A stretch of DNA of 64,000 nucleotides from an uncultured Litoreibacter sp. GTDB taxonomy: Bacteria > Pseudomonadota > Alphaproteobacteria > Rhodobacterales > Rhodobacteraceae. The stretch is from the NCBI GenBank assembly GCA_947504205.1, contig CANNGL010000002.1, positions 620,001 to 684,000 on the forward strand, read 5' to 3'. Below the pieces are notes generated by a model, which saw only the letters and a program-made list of their open reading frames with translations, was not told the origin of the DNA and made no database searches. Shown here piece after piece: positions 34,352 to 43,562 of this stretch (the stretch's first letter is position 1; each line of letters begins with the position of its first letter). Made by a program: the position numbers and the translations under genes.

Positions 34352-35353
34352 TTAGCTGCCTGCGTTGATCGCTTGCGCAGCGTCGATGTTGTCTTGACCA
34401 ACATCGTCTGAGAATTTGTCCCAAACAGGCTTCATGGTATCAACCCAAGCTTGGCGTTGTTCGGCCGTCAGCTCGCGCACAACGCCGCCTGCGGCAATGA
34501 TCGACGCCTTGGCTTCGTTGTTCACCTTGGTCGACTCGCTATTGCGGGTTTCGGTGACTTCATCAACGATTGTCAGGAACTGATCACGGACATCCGCATC
34601 AAGGCTATCGAGCCAGTCAATGGATGTGACCAGAAGATAGTCGATGATGCCGTGATCGGTCTGCGTGATGCCGTCCTGTACTTCAAAGAACTTCTTACCG
34701 TAGATGTTAGACCAAGTATTTTCCTGACCGTCGACCACACCTTGTTGCAACGCGCCATAGACCTCTGAGAATGCCATTTTTTGAGGGCTACCACCGATGG
34801 CTTCCATCTGCGCAACCAACACATCAGACGACTGGACACGGAATTTCAGACCGTTGGCATCTGTTGGCGCAACGAGAGGCACGTTCGCAGACATCTGCTT
34901 CATACCATTGTGCCAGTACGCTAGTCCCTGAAGACCACGTTTTTGCATGGAATCGAGCATACCCTGACCTGCATCAGAGGCTTGAAATGCCTCAACCGCA
35001 TCGATGTCATTAAACATGAAGGGCAGATCGAAGATTCGGAATTGCTTGGTGAACTTCTCAAACTTCGAAAGCGAAGGGGCTGCGAGTTGAACGTCGCCTT
35101 GAAGCATCGCTTCCAGAACTTTGTTGTCGTCATAGAGCGTGGAGTTCGGGAAGACCTCCATGCACATCTTGCCGTTCATCTCATCGTTGATGCGTTGCTC
35201 CAATAGTGATGCAGCGATCCCTTTAGGATGCTTGTCGGTGTTCGTGACATGACTGAACTTGACGACAACTTCACCCTCTTCGCAGGCGGCCATTGCGATG
35301 CCCGGCACCATTGCCACAGCTGCGACGCAGGCAGCTTTTAAAAAGTTTTTCAT
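34352..35353 (-). CDS. dctP: TRAP transporter periplasmic binding protein, DctP family
   Basis: The 333-residue protein starts at ATG 35353 with a Sec signal peptide (FLKAACVAAVAMVPGIAMA, cleavage before ACEEG). It binds a carboxylate substrate; the conserved arginine region is GLKFRVQSSDVLVAQM and the family pattern AFSEVYGALQQGVVDGQENTW follows. The divergent dctB/dctD pair points to C4-dicarboxylates such as succinate or malate. First gene of dctPQM, with a promoter in 35354-35585. Confidence 0.94.
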   Translation of the reverse strand: MKNFLKAACVAAVAMVPGIAMAACEEGEVVVKFSHVTNTDKHPKGIAASLLEQRINDEMNGKMCMEVFPNSTLYDDNKVLEAMLQGDVQLAAPSLSKFEKFTKQFRIFDLPFMFNDIDAVEAFQASDAGQGMLDSMQKRGLQGLAYWHNGMKQMSANVPLVAPTDANGLKFRVQSSDVLVAQMEAIGGSPQKMAFSEVYGALQQGVVDGQENTWSNIYGKKFFEVQDGITQTDHGIIDYLLVTSIDWLDSLDADVRDQFLTIVDEVTETRNSESTKVNNEAKASIIAAGGVVRELTAEQRQAWVDTMKPVWDKFSDDVGQDNIDAAQAINAGS

Positions 35354-35585
35354 ATTTTTCCTCCGTAGATAAAGCGCGCCTCCCGCGCGTTTCTGACCTG
35401 ACAACATCAGGCAAGAAACTCTTTACAAGCGATATTCGTAGGTAATTTTTACGACGTTATTTCAGGCAGTTATGCATGCGACATTTCAACCGATGGACGT
35501 TTGTGCGACTTTCCACACAGATTTCTTGCGCTCCGGAAGGCCAGCCCTTAGCGTCTTCCCCTGCACACACCGAAGAGATTCTTTC

Positions 35586-37331
35586 GTGACATTGCCGCTT
35601 CGAAAATTGCTTGGACCAGCGGGATTCTTCCTCGCGGGGGCCGCTGTAGCTGCGGCTGTTTATGCGGTATCATTGAGAGAAGGTTTGGATACGTTGCAAC
35701 GCACTGCGCAAGCGCGATTAGCCCAATCGAACGACCGCTTTCTGGGCCAAGTAACTCGGTTTCAGCAACTGGTAAACTCGCTCGCAAGACATCCGCAAAT
35801 CGGAGCTGTGGCAGCCGGCAAATCCAAAGACGACATCTCGGACCTGATGCTAACCTTTGCTCTGGCGTCTGGAGCAGGTGACGTTTTTCTTGTGAACCAT
35901 GATGGTGTTATCATCGCGTCCTCGGATTATCGCGGTGCGGAGACACCCGGGCGGGTTGGACGCTCGGTCGCGTCGTCAGATTACATCCAGGCTGCTCTTG
36001 ATGGCGGTTTGGGCTGGAGCCACGGGTTGGAAGAGCTTGTCGAACCACGCATGCTCTATTTTGCGCGCGCAGTATTTGGTGAAGACGGGCCGGTTATCGG
36101 ATCTGTTGTTGTCTCGGTGAGCGTAGCAGCGCTGGAATTCGAATGGTCTTTCGGGCTCGAGCCTGTGGCCTATTTCGATCAGGCCGGTGTAATCTTTGTG
36201 ACCAACCGACCGGACTTGGCACTACAACGTGATCCAAGTCTGACCTTGCCACGCGCCCGGCGCGTACAGTTTCCCACTGATGGGTTGCCCGAGATATTCG
36301 ACTACCGCTCGACACAGTTGTTCGGGCATCGGATCTGGCGCGACATCGACAGTGACGTCCTGCCTGATGCGGCCTTGGTATTGGCACGTTATATCCCACG
36401 GATCGAGCTACAGGCGGCGATTTTTCAAGATATCCGCCCGGTACAAGAGCGTGCGTTTCTCTTCGCGCTCTTAAGCTCTGCGCTTGTCGGATTGATTGGC
36501 CTCGGCGTGTGGGTGACAAACCTGCGAAGGCGCGCCTTGGCGGAAAGACTATTGGCGGAGGAAGCCGCGAATGAACAGTTGGAGGCCCGGGTTGATGCCC
36601 GCACACAAGAACTGCGCGAGACGCAGAAGCAATTGATTGCGGCAGGCCGGCTTTCTGCTTTGGGCGAGATGTCAGCAGGGATTAGTCATGAATTGAATCA
36701 GCCGCTGGCAGCGATGCAGAACTTTGCTGAGAACGGCAAGAAACTGATTGAAAAGGGGCGGACAGAACAAGCTTCGGAAAATTTCGATCGGCTGCGTGAA
36801 CAAGTGGATCGCGTCGGGCGGATCATCCGATCGCTTCGCGCTTTTGCGCGGAAAGAAGAACAGGAAATCAGAGCGATCGATATCAGCGAAGCGGTAGACC
36901 GTGCGCTGGCCATCTCGGACATTCGACTGCGACGCAACGGCGTCGAAGTCGAACGACATGGGTTTGGCGAACCCGTTACAGTCTCTGCCGGGCAGGTGCG
37001 ACTTGAGCAGGTGCTGGTGAACATCCTCGGCAACGCAATTGATGCGCTGGCAGATTCCGACGTTCGGAAAATCACCTTTGACCTGCAAAAGATGGGCAAC
37101 CGCGCCCATCTCAGCATCCGTGACACCGGGCCAGGAATCGAAGCCCCGGACCAGGTGTTTGAGCCGTTTTATTCTACCAAAGACCCGGGTTCGAGCAATG
37201 GAATGGGGCTGGGCTTATCTATCTCTCACGGCATCATCGGCAGCTTCTCCGGCACGTTGGCTTGCCGCAATACGAAGGGTGGCGGGGCAGAGTTTGAAAT
37301 TGAATTGCCTCTGGTGGAGACTGTGCCATGA
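35586..37331 (+). CDS. dctB: DctB-type sensor histidine kinase
   Basis: I use GTG 35586 (581 residues), right before a membrane segment (GFFLAGAAVAAAVYAVSL); the longer open frame from 35472 has no family match. Order: TM1, periplasmic double-PAS sensor (about residues 35-310), TM2 (FALLSSALVGLIGLGVW), coiled coil, HisKA with ISHELNQPLAAMQNFAENG (His phosphorylation site), and HATPase with NILGNAIDAL and MGLGLSIS. It senses external C4-dicarboxylates and phosphorylates the coupled DctD (4-bp overlap). Divergent from dctPQM. Confidence 0.9.
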   Translation: MTLPLRKLLGPAGFFLAGAAVAAAVYAVSLREGLDTLQRTAQARLAQSNDRFLGQVTRFQQLVNSLARHPQIGAVAAGKSKDDISDLMLTFALASGAGDVFLVNHDGVIIASSDYRGAETPGRVGRSVASSDYIQAALDGGLGWSHGLEELVEPRMLYFARAVFGEDGPVIGSVVVSVSVAALEFEWSFGLEPVAYFDQAGVIFVTNRPDLALQRDPSLTLPRARRVQFPTDGLPEIFDYRSTQLFGHRIWRDIDSDVLPDAALVLARYIPRIELQAAIFQDIRPVQERAFLFALLSSALVGLIGLGVWVTNLRRRALAERLLAEEAANEQLEARVDARTQELRETQKQLIAAGRLSALGEMSAGISHELNQPLAAMQNFAENGKKLIEKGRTEQASENFDRLREQVDRVGRIIRSLRAFARKEEQEIRAIDISEAVDRALAISDIRLRRNGVEVERHGFGEPVTVSAGQVRLEQVLVNILGNAIDALADSDVRKITFDLQKMGNRAHLSIRDTGPGIEAPDQVFEPFYSTKDPGSSNGMGLGLSISHGIIGSFSGTLACRNTKGGGAEFEIELPLVETVP

Positions 37332-38563
37332 GCGACCGGGTGTTGCTGATCGAGGATGACGACGCGATGCGCGCATCGCTGACGCAAACCTTGGAGCTGG
37401 AAGACATCACCGTGTTACAGGCCAACGGGTTGGCACAGGCTCGACGCTCAATCCGCGCAAACTTTGCTGGCGTGGTTCTGTCGGACATTCGGATGCCATT
37501 AAACGACGGGTTCGATGTACTGGCCCGGGTTCAAGAGGTTGATACCGATCTGCCCGTGATTTTCTTGACCGGCGAGGCAGACGTTCCGATGGCCGTACGC
37601 GCGCTTCGGGATGGAGCTTATGATTTTCTCGAAAAACCGTGTGCGACAGATGTGCTTCTAAAATCTCTGCGTCGGGCGATGCGGCACCGACAATTGGTAC
37701 TGCAAACTCGGCATCTCGAGCGCCGACTGGAAAGCAGTGATGTGGCTGCAGTTCACTTTCCCGGTGCATCACCTGCATCAACACGATTGCGCGCCGATCT
37801 AAGACGGGTTGGTGATTTAACCGTAAACGTTCATCTCCATGGCGCACCCGGTGCCGGCAAACGCCTGGCAGCGCACACGGTTCAAGTTCTCTCGAACGTC
37901 GCCCCCTATATAGCTGTGAACTGCGAGGATTTGGATAGTGCTGATCAGCTGGCAGTCGCCAAGGACGCGACCGAGGGCTTGTTAATCCTGAAGAATGTCG
38001 AAGCGATGTCAAAAGATGATCTTGGAATCTGGCAAGAGAAAAGCCGCAATCTGGGCGGATTGCGGGTAATCTCAACAGGCCGCACTGAGCTGGCGCGGCT
38101 GCCAGTTGTGGTCACAGACACGCTGACCCCGTCTGATCCGATCGAGATTTACGTTCCGAGCCTTGTTCACCGCGCCGGCGATCTACCAATCATTTTTGAG
38201 GCGCTGCTTCGCCAGGCGGCACGAGATCTGAACACGGATATGCCATCGGCCAGTCAAGCCACTTTGGATGCCATCCAGAACGCTGATTGGTCTGGCAATT
38301 TGCCAGCACTACGCGCTTTCGCTCGACGCTATGTTGTCGGCAAGCCCACGGTCGAGGAAGCCGCGGAACCACCCGGTTTGGTGGAGCAAATAGAGGCATT
38401 TGAGCGGCAGATCTTGCTGGAAGCGCTGCGACGAAATGACGGAAAAGCCAGCCAAACAGCGCAGGACCTGAAGCTGGCGCGCAAGACTTTATACGACCGC
38501 ATGGCGCGCTACGACATTAAGCCGAAGGATTTGCGTCCTGCGAGTAAAGGTCAAAGGCATTGA
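37328..38563 (+). CDS. dctD: DctD-like response regulator with degenerate AAA domain
   Basis: The 411-residue protein has a REC domain (IEDDDAM, phosphoacceptor Asp in VVLSDIRMP, Lys in FLEKP), a shortened AAA-like region and a Fis-type HTH (GKASQTAQDLKLARKTLYDRM). The usual sigma-54 activator features are lost: Walker A reads GAPGAGKRLA instead of G-x-x-G-x-GKE, and the GAFTGA loop is missing from the segment NCEDLDSADQLAVAKDATEG. It therefore probably controls dctPQM without sigma-54, as has been described for some rhodobacteral NtrC-type regulators. Kept under the DctD name for its REC and location. Confidence 0.82.
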   Translation: MSDRVLLIEDDDAMRASLTQTLELEDITVLQANGLAQARRSIRANFAGVVLSDIRMPLNDGFDVLARVQEVDTDLPVIFLTGEADVPMAVRALRDGAYDFLEKPCATDVLLKSLRRAMRHRQLVLQTRHLERRLESSDVAAVHFPGASPASTRLRADLRRVGDLTVNVHLHGAPGAGKRLAAHTVQVLSNVAPYIAVNCEDLDSADQLAVAKDATEGLLILKNVEAMSKDDLGIWQEKSRNLGGLRVISTGRTELARLPVVVTDTLTPSDPIEIYVPSLVHRAGDLPIIFEALLRQAARDLNTDMPSASQATLDAIQNADWSGNLPALRAFARRYVVGKPTVEEAAEPPGLVEQIEAFERQILLEALRRNDGKASQTAQDLKLARKTLYDRMARYDIKPKDLRPASKGQRH

Positions 38564-38870
38564 GCGCCTTGGCGCTGAACGCATAGGAAGGACCTCCGCC
38601 CATATAAGTCGCCATAGCGAGCGCTTCGCATAGCTCCTCGCGCGTGGCACCCAGACGGATCAGCGAGCGTATGTGGAAACCAATGCAACTGTCGCAGCGA
38701 GTGGCTATAGCAATGCCTAGTGCGATAAACTCTTTCGTTTTTTCGCTGAGTGCGCCGTCGGTTTTTGCAGCCTTTCCCATCAGGCCAAAGGCTTTGGCCG
38801 TATCCGGGATTTCGCGATTGAGTTTGGCAATATTGGCCTCTGTTTCGGCCATAAAGTCATGCCAGTCCAT
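38517..38870 (-). CDS. AhpD/carboxymuconolactone-decarboxylase-family protein
   Basis: The 117-residue protein has the AhpD-like active site Cys59-Asp-Ser-Cys62 with His66 (RCDSCIGFHIRS). This family reduces peroxides with a CxxC pair; short stand-alone members like this act as alkylhydroperoxidase-type redox proteins. Its 3' end overlaps the convergent dctD by 47 bp. It is followed by ABC transporter genes on the same strand but upstream of it, with an 11-bp gap, so it may be the end of that transcript. Confidence 0.88.
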   Translation of the reverse strand: MDWHDFMAETEANIAKLNREIPDTAKAFGLMGKAAKTDGALSEKTKEFIALGIAIATRCDSCIGFHIRSLIRLGATREELCEALAMATYMGGGPSYAFSAKALNAFDLYSQDANPSA

Positions 38871-38881
38871 AACCCTCTCCT

Positions 38882-39643
38882 TTATACGCGCTCGTCGGCG
38901 CCCATCTTGCGTTCGAGCCAGCGAACACCGGCGCTGATGATCAATACAAGCACAAGATACTCGACGATCAGGAGCGAATATATCTCAAGCGGGCGGTACT
39001 CGGTCACAACCAACTCATTGGCGCGTCTGGTCAATTCCTGCATTCCGATAACGGATGCGAAGGCACTCATTTTCACGATGTAGATGAATTGGTTGGCCAG
39101 AGGCGGCAGGATACGCCGCACCGCCTGCGGCAGGATCACGTAGCGCATGGTCTGATAGTAGTTAAGACCGATGGTCTGTGCCGCCTCGCTCTGCCCACGC
39201 GCGATGGATTGAATGCCGGAGCGATAGATTTCAGCCGTGAAAGCACTGTCTGAAATCGCCAACGTGATGATCGCGCCCCAGAATGGATCAATGGGAATGT
39301 TAAAACCCATGGACTTGAATACAATCGGCAACCCGTAAAAGACCCAGAACAGCATGGGCAGCAGTGGGATAGAGCGCACGAACTCCACATATATTCGATT
39401 GATAAGGCGTAACCAGCGGTTGCCGGACTGTCCGGGCAACGCCACAATCAACCCGAGCACTATGGAGATAGTGGCCGCAATAACCGAAATCAAAATCGTG
39501 GATCCCATTCCGGAGATCAGGAATTTGATATTGGTCCAGCCCCCATTGGTACGTGGGTCGATTACATACCAGCCCCAATTGCCCGAGGCACTGCAACCTG
39601 ACAGCAACACAAGCAACATTAGCGGGACGAAAAATTTCTTCAT
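38882..39643 (-). CDS. Polar amino acid-type ABC transporter permease with lipobox-like N terminus
   Basis: The 253-residue protein is a HisM/GlnP-type permease with the EAA-like loop EAAQTIGLNYYQTMRYVILPQAVRR. Five membrane segments follow an N terminus that reads like a lipoprotein signal: FVPLMLLVLLSGCSASGNW, with LSGC as lipobox. Lipidation of a permease would be unusual. It is the only permease of the set, so it should work as a homodimer. The ATPase gene precedes it by 9 bp. Confidence 0.88.
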   Translation of the reverse strand: MKKFFVPLMLLVLLSGCSASGNWGWYVIDPRTNGGWTNIKFLISGMGSTILISVIAATISIVLGLIVALPGQSGNRWLRLINRIYVEFVRSIPLLPMLFWVFYGLPIVFKSMGFNIPIDPFWGAIITLAISDSAFTAEIYRSGIQSIARGQSEAAQTIGLNYYQTMRYVILPQAVRRILPPLANQFIYIVKMSAFASVIGMQELTRRANELVVTEYRPLEIYSLLIVEYLVLVLIISAGVRWLERKMGADERV

Positions 39644-39652
39644 GCCCGCCTC

Positions 39653-40393
39653 CTAATGCTGCAGAATCTGGCTAAGGAATTTCTGGCAGCGCGCAGTCTT
39701 TGGGTCACCGAAGAAATCTTCAGGTGTGCCATGCTCCACGATCTCGCCCTCGTCCATGAACACCATCTGGTCGGCGACCTTGCGCGCAAACCCCATCTCG
39801 TGGGTCACGACGATCATCGTCATACCGTCTTGTGCCAATTCCTCCATCACATCCAACACCTCCGAGATCATCTCCGGGTCGAGCGCAGAGGTAGGCTCGT
39901 CGAAAAGCAGCGCTTTGGGTTCCATACAGAGGGACCGTGCGATGGCCACACGTTGTTGCTGACCGCCTGACAGTTGTTTGGGCATCTTGGCAGCTTGATC
40001 GGGAATGCGCACACGCGTCAAATAATGACGCGCTCGTTCTTCAGCCTCTGATCGGGTTAAATCGCGCGCCTTCATCGGGCCGAGGGTCAAATTATCAAGT
40101 ACGCTGAGATGCGGAAACAAATTGAACTGCTGGAAAACCATGCCAATCTCGCCTTGAATCGAAGCGACGGATCGGGGGTCATTGGTCAATTCTGCACCAT
40201 AGAGGTGGATGGTGCCGCTTTGATGCGCCTCAAGTTTGTTGATGCAGCGCACAACGGTCGACTTGCCCGAGCCTGACGGGCCGCAAATCACCACCTTTTC
40301 GCCGGCTCCGACTTTAAGGTTAATGTCTTTCAGAACGTGAAAGTCGCCGAACCATTTGTTTACATCAACCAGCTCTATTGCTGTTTCGACCAT
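39653..40393 (-). CDS. Polar amino acid-type ABC transporter ATPase
   Basis: From ATG 40393 ([18 protein letters not shown]) the protein has 246 residues with Walker [11 protein letters not shown]-loop [15 protein letters not shown], signature LSGGQQQR, Walker [15 protein letters not shown] and H-loop VVTHEMGFA. This is the GlnQ/HisP type. It powers the single permease downstream; the binding protein is encoded divergently at 40521. Confidence 0.94.
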   Translation of the reverse strand: MVETAIELVDVNKWFGDFHVLKDINLKVGAGEKVVICGPSGSGKSTVVRCINKLEAHQSGTIHLYGAELTNDPRSVASIQGEIGMVFQQFNLFPHLSVLDNLTLGPMKARDLTRSEAEERARHYLTRVRIPDQAAKMPKQLSGGQQQRVAIARSLCMEPKALLFDEPTSALDPEMISEVLDVMEELAQDGMTMIVVTHEMGFARKVADQMVFMDEGEIVEHGTPEDFFGDPKTARCQKFLSQILQH

Positions 40394-40520
40394 CACTTTC
40401 CCCACATTCCGACGCATGCCAGCGCGTAAGATGCGAGCCTATTTGATTTCCATGGCGTATCAAGCAAATATGGCGCGTCGAAGAACCAATAACGACATTG
40501 AACCAAGGGGAGTTTAAGAC

Positions 40521-41291
40521 GTGAGAAAACTATTCAAGGCGGCGGCCGTTGCCGCGATTGGCTTGACGCTGGCAGGTGCCGCAACAGCGCAATCCGCGCT
40601 GAATGAAATCTTGAATGCTGGCGTGCTAAAGGTGGGCACCACGGGTGACTGGAACCCGATGACTGTGAAGGACCCGGCAACGAACTCCTACAAGGGTTTC
40701 GACATCGACATCATGAACGAACTGGCAGCAGATTTGGGTGTGGAAGTGGAATTCGTCCCCACTGACTGGAAGACTCTGGTCAATGGCGTGGTCGCGGGTC
40801 AATACCAAATCACCGGCTCTGCCTCGATCTCTCCGCCTCGGATGAAAGCGGCGGGCTTCTCCGAAAGCTACATTGCGGTAGAAATTTTTCCATTCACGAC
40901 GGAAGACAAGGCGGGCAGTTTCTCGGGCTACGACTCTATCAACAAGCCTGATGTAAAGGTCGCCACAACATTGGGCACGACCTTTGAAAAGCTGGTGCGC
41001 GAATGGTTCCCGGATGCCGATATCAAGGTGGTCGAAGCGCCGGCTCGCGGCTATCAGGAAGTGCTCGCTGGTCGCGCTGATGTGTTCATTACCTCAAATA
41101 TAGAGGGCTCTACATTGGAGGAAAAATTTGGTGTGGTGCGTGTGCCTGACACGGCGCCGCGTGCTCCGTCGCCCATTGCGATGCTGCTGCCGCAGAACGA
41201 CCAGGTGTGGATCAATTATGTCAACAACTGGGTCAAACTGAAAAAAGCCAAAGGTTTCTTCGAAGGCAACAAAGCGAAGTGGGGCCTTTGA
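40521..41291 (+). CDS. ABC transporter substrate-binding protein (family 3)
   Basis: The 256-residue protein starts at GTG 40521 (ribosome site AAGGGGAG) with a signal peptide (AAAVAAIGLTLAGAATA). The family-3 pattern GVLKVGTTGDWNPM, GFDIDIMNELAADLG is clear. It delivers a small amino-acid- or carboxylate-like ligand to the divergent permease/ATPase pair. It resembles binding proteins of the cyclohexadienyl-dehydratase-like group. The following creatininase gene hints at a cyclic amide ligand. Confidence 0.9.
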   Translation: MRKLFKAAAVAAIGLTLAGAATAQSALNEILNAGVLKVGTTGDWNPMTVKDPATNSYKGFDIDIMNELAADLGVEVEFVPTDWKTLVNGVVAGQYQITGSASISPPRMKAAGFSESYIAVEIFPFTTEDKAGSFSGYDSINKPDVKVATTLGTTFEKLVREWFPDADIKVVEAPARGYQEVLAGRADVFITSNIEGSTLEEKFGVVRVPDTAPRAPSPIAMLLPQNDQVWINYVNNWVKLKKAKGFFEGNKAKWGL

Positions 41292-41298
41292 GGATAAA

Positions 41299-41339
41299 GA
41301 AATAGGCGGTGGTGGTCTTGTACCCACATCGCCTATTTC
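41299..41339 (+). terminator. Hairpin after the binding-protein gene
   Basis: GAAATAGGCG (41299-41308) and CGCCTATTTC (41330-41339) make a perfect 10-bp stem, strengthened by an inner GGTGG/CCCAC pairing. It starts 8 bp past the stop and ends 13 bp before the creatininase start. No T-run, so likely an mRNA-stabilising or partial terminator element as in transporter operons. Confidence 0.55.
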
Positions 41340-41352
41340 ATTGGGGACTGTC

Positions 41353-42105
41353 ATGGAACTGAGCCTGATGACATGGCCCGAAGTGGATGTTCGGCTCGCG
41401 CAGGGCGCTTGCGTGATGCTTCCCACGGGATCTACCGAACAGCATGGACCTATGGGGTTGATCGGGACCGACGCTATTTGTGCCAACCGGATATCCCTTG
41501 CCGCTGCTGAATTGTGTGATGGTCTCGTGGCGCCACCTCTCAACTATACCCCTGCCCCGTTCAACATAGGTTTCCCCGGGACCGTCTCGGTCACAACCGA
41601 ACTCTTTCAGGAAACGCTAAAGCAAGTATGTGAGGGGCTTCTGGCGCAGGGCGTTCAGGGAGTTTTTATCGTCAACGGTCATGGCGCAAATCTCGAACCG
41701 GCTCGTGCGGTAGCGGCAGCATTGCCCGAAGGTCTGGTGCGGATCCAAAGCTGGTGGGATCCGGAGCCCGTCGCAAAAATGCGGGCCCAGATGTTTGGCG
41801 ACTGGGAAGGTATGCACGCTACGCCATCAGAGATCGCGATCACTCAGGCGATCCACGGAAGCAAACCTGAAGGCGCGGCCGCCGAACCGCCCGAAAAGCT
41901 TTCACCTGAATATATCGCCGCTCATAGTGGTGACAGGCATGGCCCGCCAGACGAACACCGCGCGCGCTTCCCGGATGGTCGGGTGGGTTCTCACTCCGCT
42001 CTTGCGACCCCGAAACAGGGAGAACGCTTGCTCACAACCGCTGCAGCTGCCCTCGCGAAGGATTTCAGGAATTTTTGCGACAGCAGGATTTCGGCCAAAG
42101 CCTAG
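41353..42105 (+). CDS. Creatininase-family amidohydrolase
   Basis: From ATG 41353 the protein has 250 residues with metal ligands in TGSTEQHGPMGLIGTD (Glu29, His31, Asp40), NGHGAN and EGMHA. Creatininase-family enzymes hydrolyse cyclic or formyl amides; creatinine, FAPy-type and other substrates are known. The neighbouring ABC system is its likely supplier. Substrate not determined by sequence. Confidence 0.87.
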   Translation: MELSLMTWPEVDVRLAQGACVMLPTGSTEQHGPMGLIGTDAICANRISLAAAELCDGLVAPPLNYTPAPFNIGFPGTVSVTTELFQETLKQVCEGLLAQGVQGVFIVNGHGANLEPARAVAAALPEGLVRIQSWWDPEPVAKMRAQMFGDWEGMHATPSEIAITQAIHGSKPEGAAAEPPEKLSPEYIAAHSGDRHGPPDEHRARFPDGRVGSHSALATPKQGERLLTTAAAALAKDFRNFCDSRISAKA

Positions 42106-42220
42106 CTCTCATTCAGCAATCCAAAGTTTGCGCAAACTTGATAAAACTCAGGATGTGCTTCCACGCAATCGCTGGTCTCCATGACCGTGCGCCGACTGAT
42201 CAACATAAGTCAGAAGTGGT

Positions 42221-42295
42221 TGGCTGGGGTGGTAGGATTCGAACCTACGATCTCCTGTACCAAAAACAGTTGCCCTACCGCTAGGCCACACCCCA
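42221..42295 (-). tRNA. tRNA-Gln(UUG)
   Basis: The minus strand gives a 75-nt tRNA: acceptor TGGGGTG, D arm GCCTAGCGGTAGGGC, anticodon loop TTTTGGT with anticodon TTG, T arm CGTAGGTTCGAATCCTACG, and encoded GCCA. The acceptor starts with U1-A72-type pairing as in tRNA-Gln. Confidence 0.93.
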
Positions 42296-42386
42296 ATTAG
42301 TCTCGCTGATTTAGTGCGCCCACCGCAGGCCTGCAAGCAAAAAATCATGCCTTGTCGGTGGGAAAGCGGAGTTCTATCTCAGCAGC

Positions 42387-43562
42387 ATGGTCTGGGACGT
42401 CATCATAGTCGGTGCGGGAGCTGCCGGCATGTTTTGCGCGGCGGAGGCCGGACGTCGTGGTCGACGTGTCCTGCTGATTGACCATGCAAAAGCGCCCGGT
42501 GAAAAGATTCGGATTTCCGGAGGTGGGCGCTGCAACTTCACCAACTTGGAAGTCTCCCCCGACCGCTTCATCTCCGAAAACCCCTACTTCGCGATATCGG
42601 CTCTGAAGCGTTTCACTCAGTGGGACTTTATCTCGCGCGTCGATCAAGCTGGCATTGCCTGGCATGAAAAGACCCTTGGCCAGTTGTTTTGTGATGGCTC
42701 TGCCAAGCAAATCATCGAGATGTTGAACACAGATCTGACAAAAGCGGGTGTCGATCTTCGTCTGCAGACCAAAGTAGAGCGTGTTCAAAAAACTGGTGAT
42801 ATCTTTCATTTGGAAACCGAAGCTGCAACGTTAAAGGCTTCAAATTTGGTGATTGCAACGGGTGGCAAGTCCATTCCGAAGATGGGGGCCAGCGGGTTCG
42901 GGTATCACGTCGCACAACAGTTTGACCTACCTCTGGTCGAGACACGGCCTGGACTGGTGCCACTGACATTCGGACCGCAAGACCTTGAGACGATGAAAGC
43001 GCTAGCCGGCGTTTCCGTTGCTGCAAGAGTCAGTGTGAATGACACAAGTTTCGAGGAAGGAATGCTGTTTACCCATCGCGGGCTTTCCGGCCCTTCGATA
43101 TTGCAGATTTCGTCCTTTTGGCGCGAAGGTCAGGAGATTTCGGTGAATCTGGCGCGTGATACGAGTGCCAGTTCGACGCTGATGGACTTGCGACAAACCA
43201 ATGGCAAGCAGGGGTTGAAGAGCGCTTTGTCGACCATCCTGCCTGAGCGGGTCGCGGGATCGGTCGTGACACGCGCCGGGTTATCTGGGCCTTTAGCCGA
43301 CCAAAGCAACGCAAAGCTCGCGCATCTTCATAGCGCAGTTCATGAATGGAAGCTGCGACCAAGTGGAAGTGAAGGCTACCGAACGGCCGAAGTCACGCTT
43401 GGCGGCGTTAGTACCGATATCTTGGACAGTCGCACAATGGAGGCAAAACCAGTGCCTGGCCTCTACTTCATCGGCGAGGTAGTGGATGTCACGGGATGGC
43501 TTGGTGGATATAACTTCCAGTGGGCATGGTCATCTGGCTGGGCCGCCGGGCAAATCTGCTAG
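42387..43562 (+). CDS. BaiN/HI0933-like flavoprotein
   Basis: The 391-residue protein has an N-terminal FAD-binding Rossmann motif (GAGAAG at 9-14), then KIRISGGGRCNFTN, FTHRGLSGPSILQIS, and a C-terminal FAD contact GLYFIGEVVDVTGWLGGYN. These are features of the HI0933/YhiN/BaiN flavoprotein family (aminoacetone oxidase-like or dehydroxylase-like oxidoreductases). Physiological substrate is unknown. It overlaps the convergent kdsA by 4 bp. Confidence 0.92.
   Translation: MVWDVIIVGAGAAGMFCAAEAGRRGRRVLLIDHAKAPGEKIRISGGGRCNFTNLEVSPDRFISENPYFAISALKRFTQWDFISRVDQAGIAWHEKTLGQLFCDGSAKQIIEMLNTDLTKAGVDLRLQTKVERVQKTGDIFHLETEAATLKASNLVIATGGKSIPKMGASGFGYHVAQQFDLPLVETRPGLVPLTFGPQDLETMKALAGVSVAARVSVNDTSFEEGMLFTHRGLSGPSILQISSFWREGQEISVNLARDTSASSTLMDLRQTNGKQGLKSALSTILPERVAGSVVTRAGLSGPLADQSNAKLAHLHSAVHEWKLRPSGSEGYRTAEVTLGGVSTDILDSRTMEAKPVPGLYFIGEVVDVTGWLGGYNFQWAWSSGWAAGQIC

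Noticed and set aside
35472-35585. N-terminal extension of the DctB-like kinase
   Set aside because: The 38 extra residues precede the first membrane helix without a family match; the GTG at 35586 fits the usual length. It stays possible.
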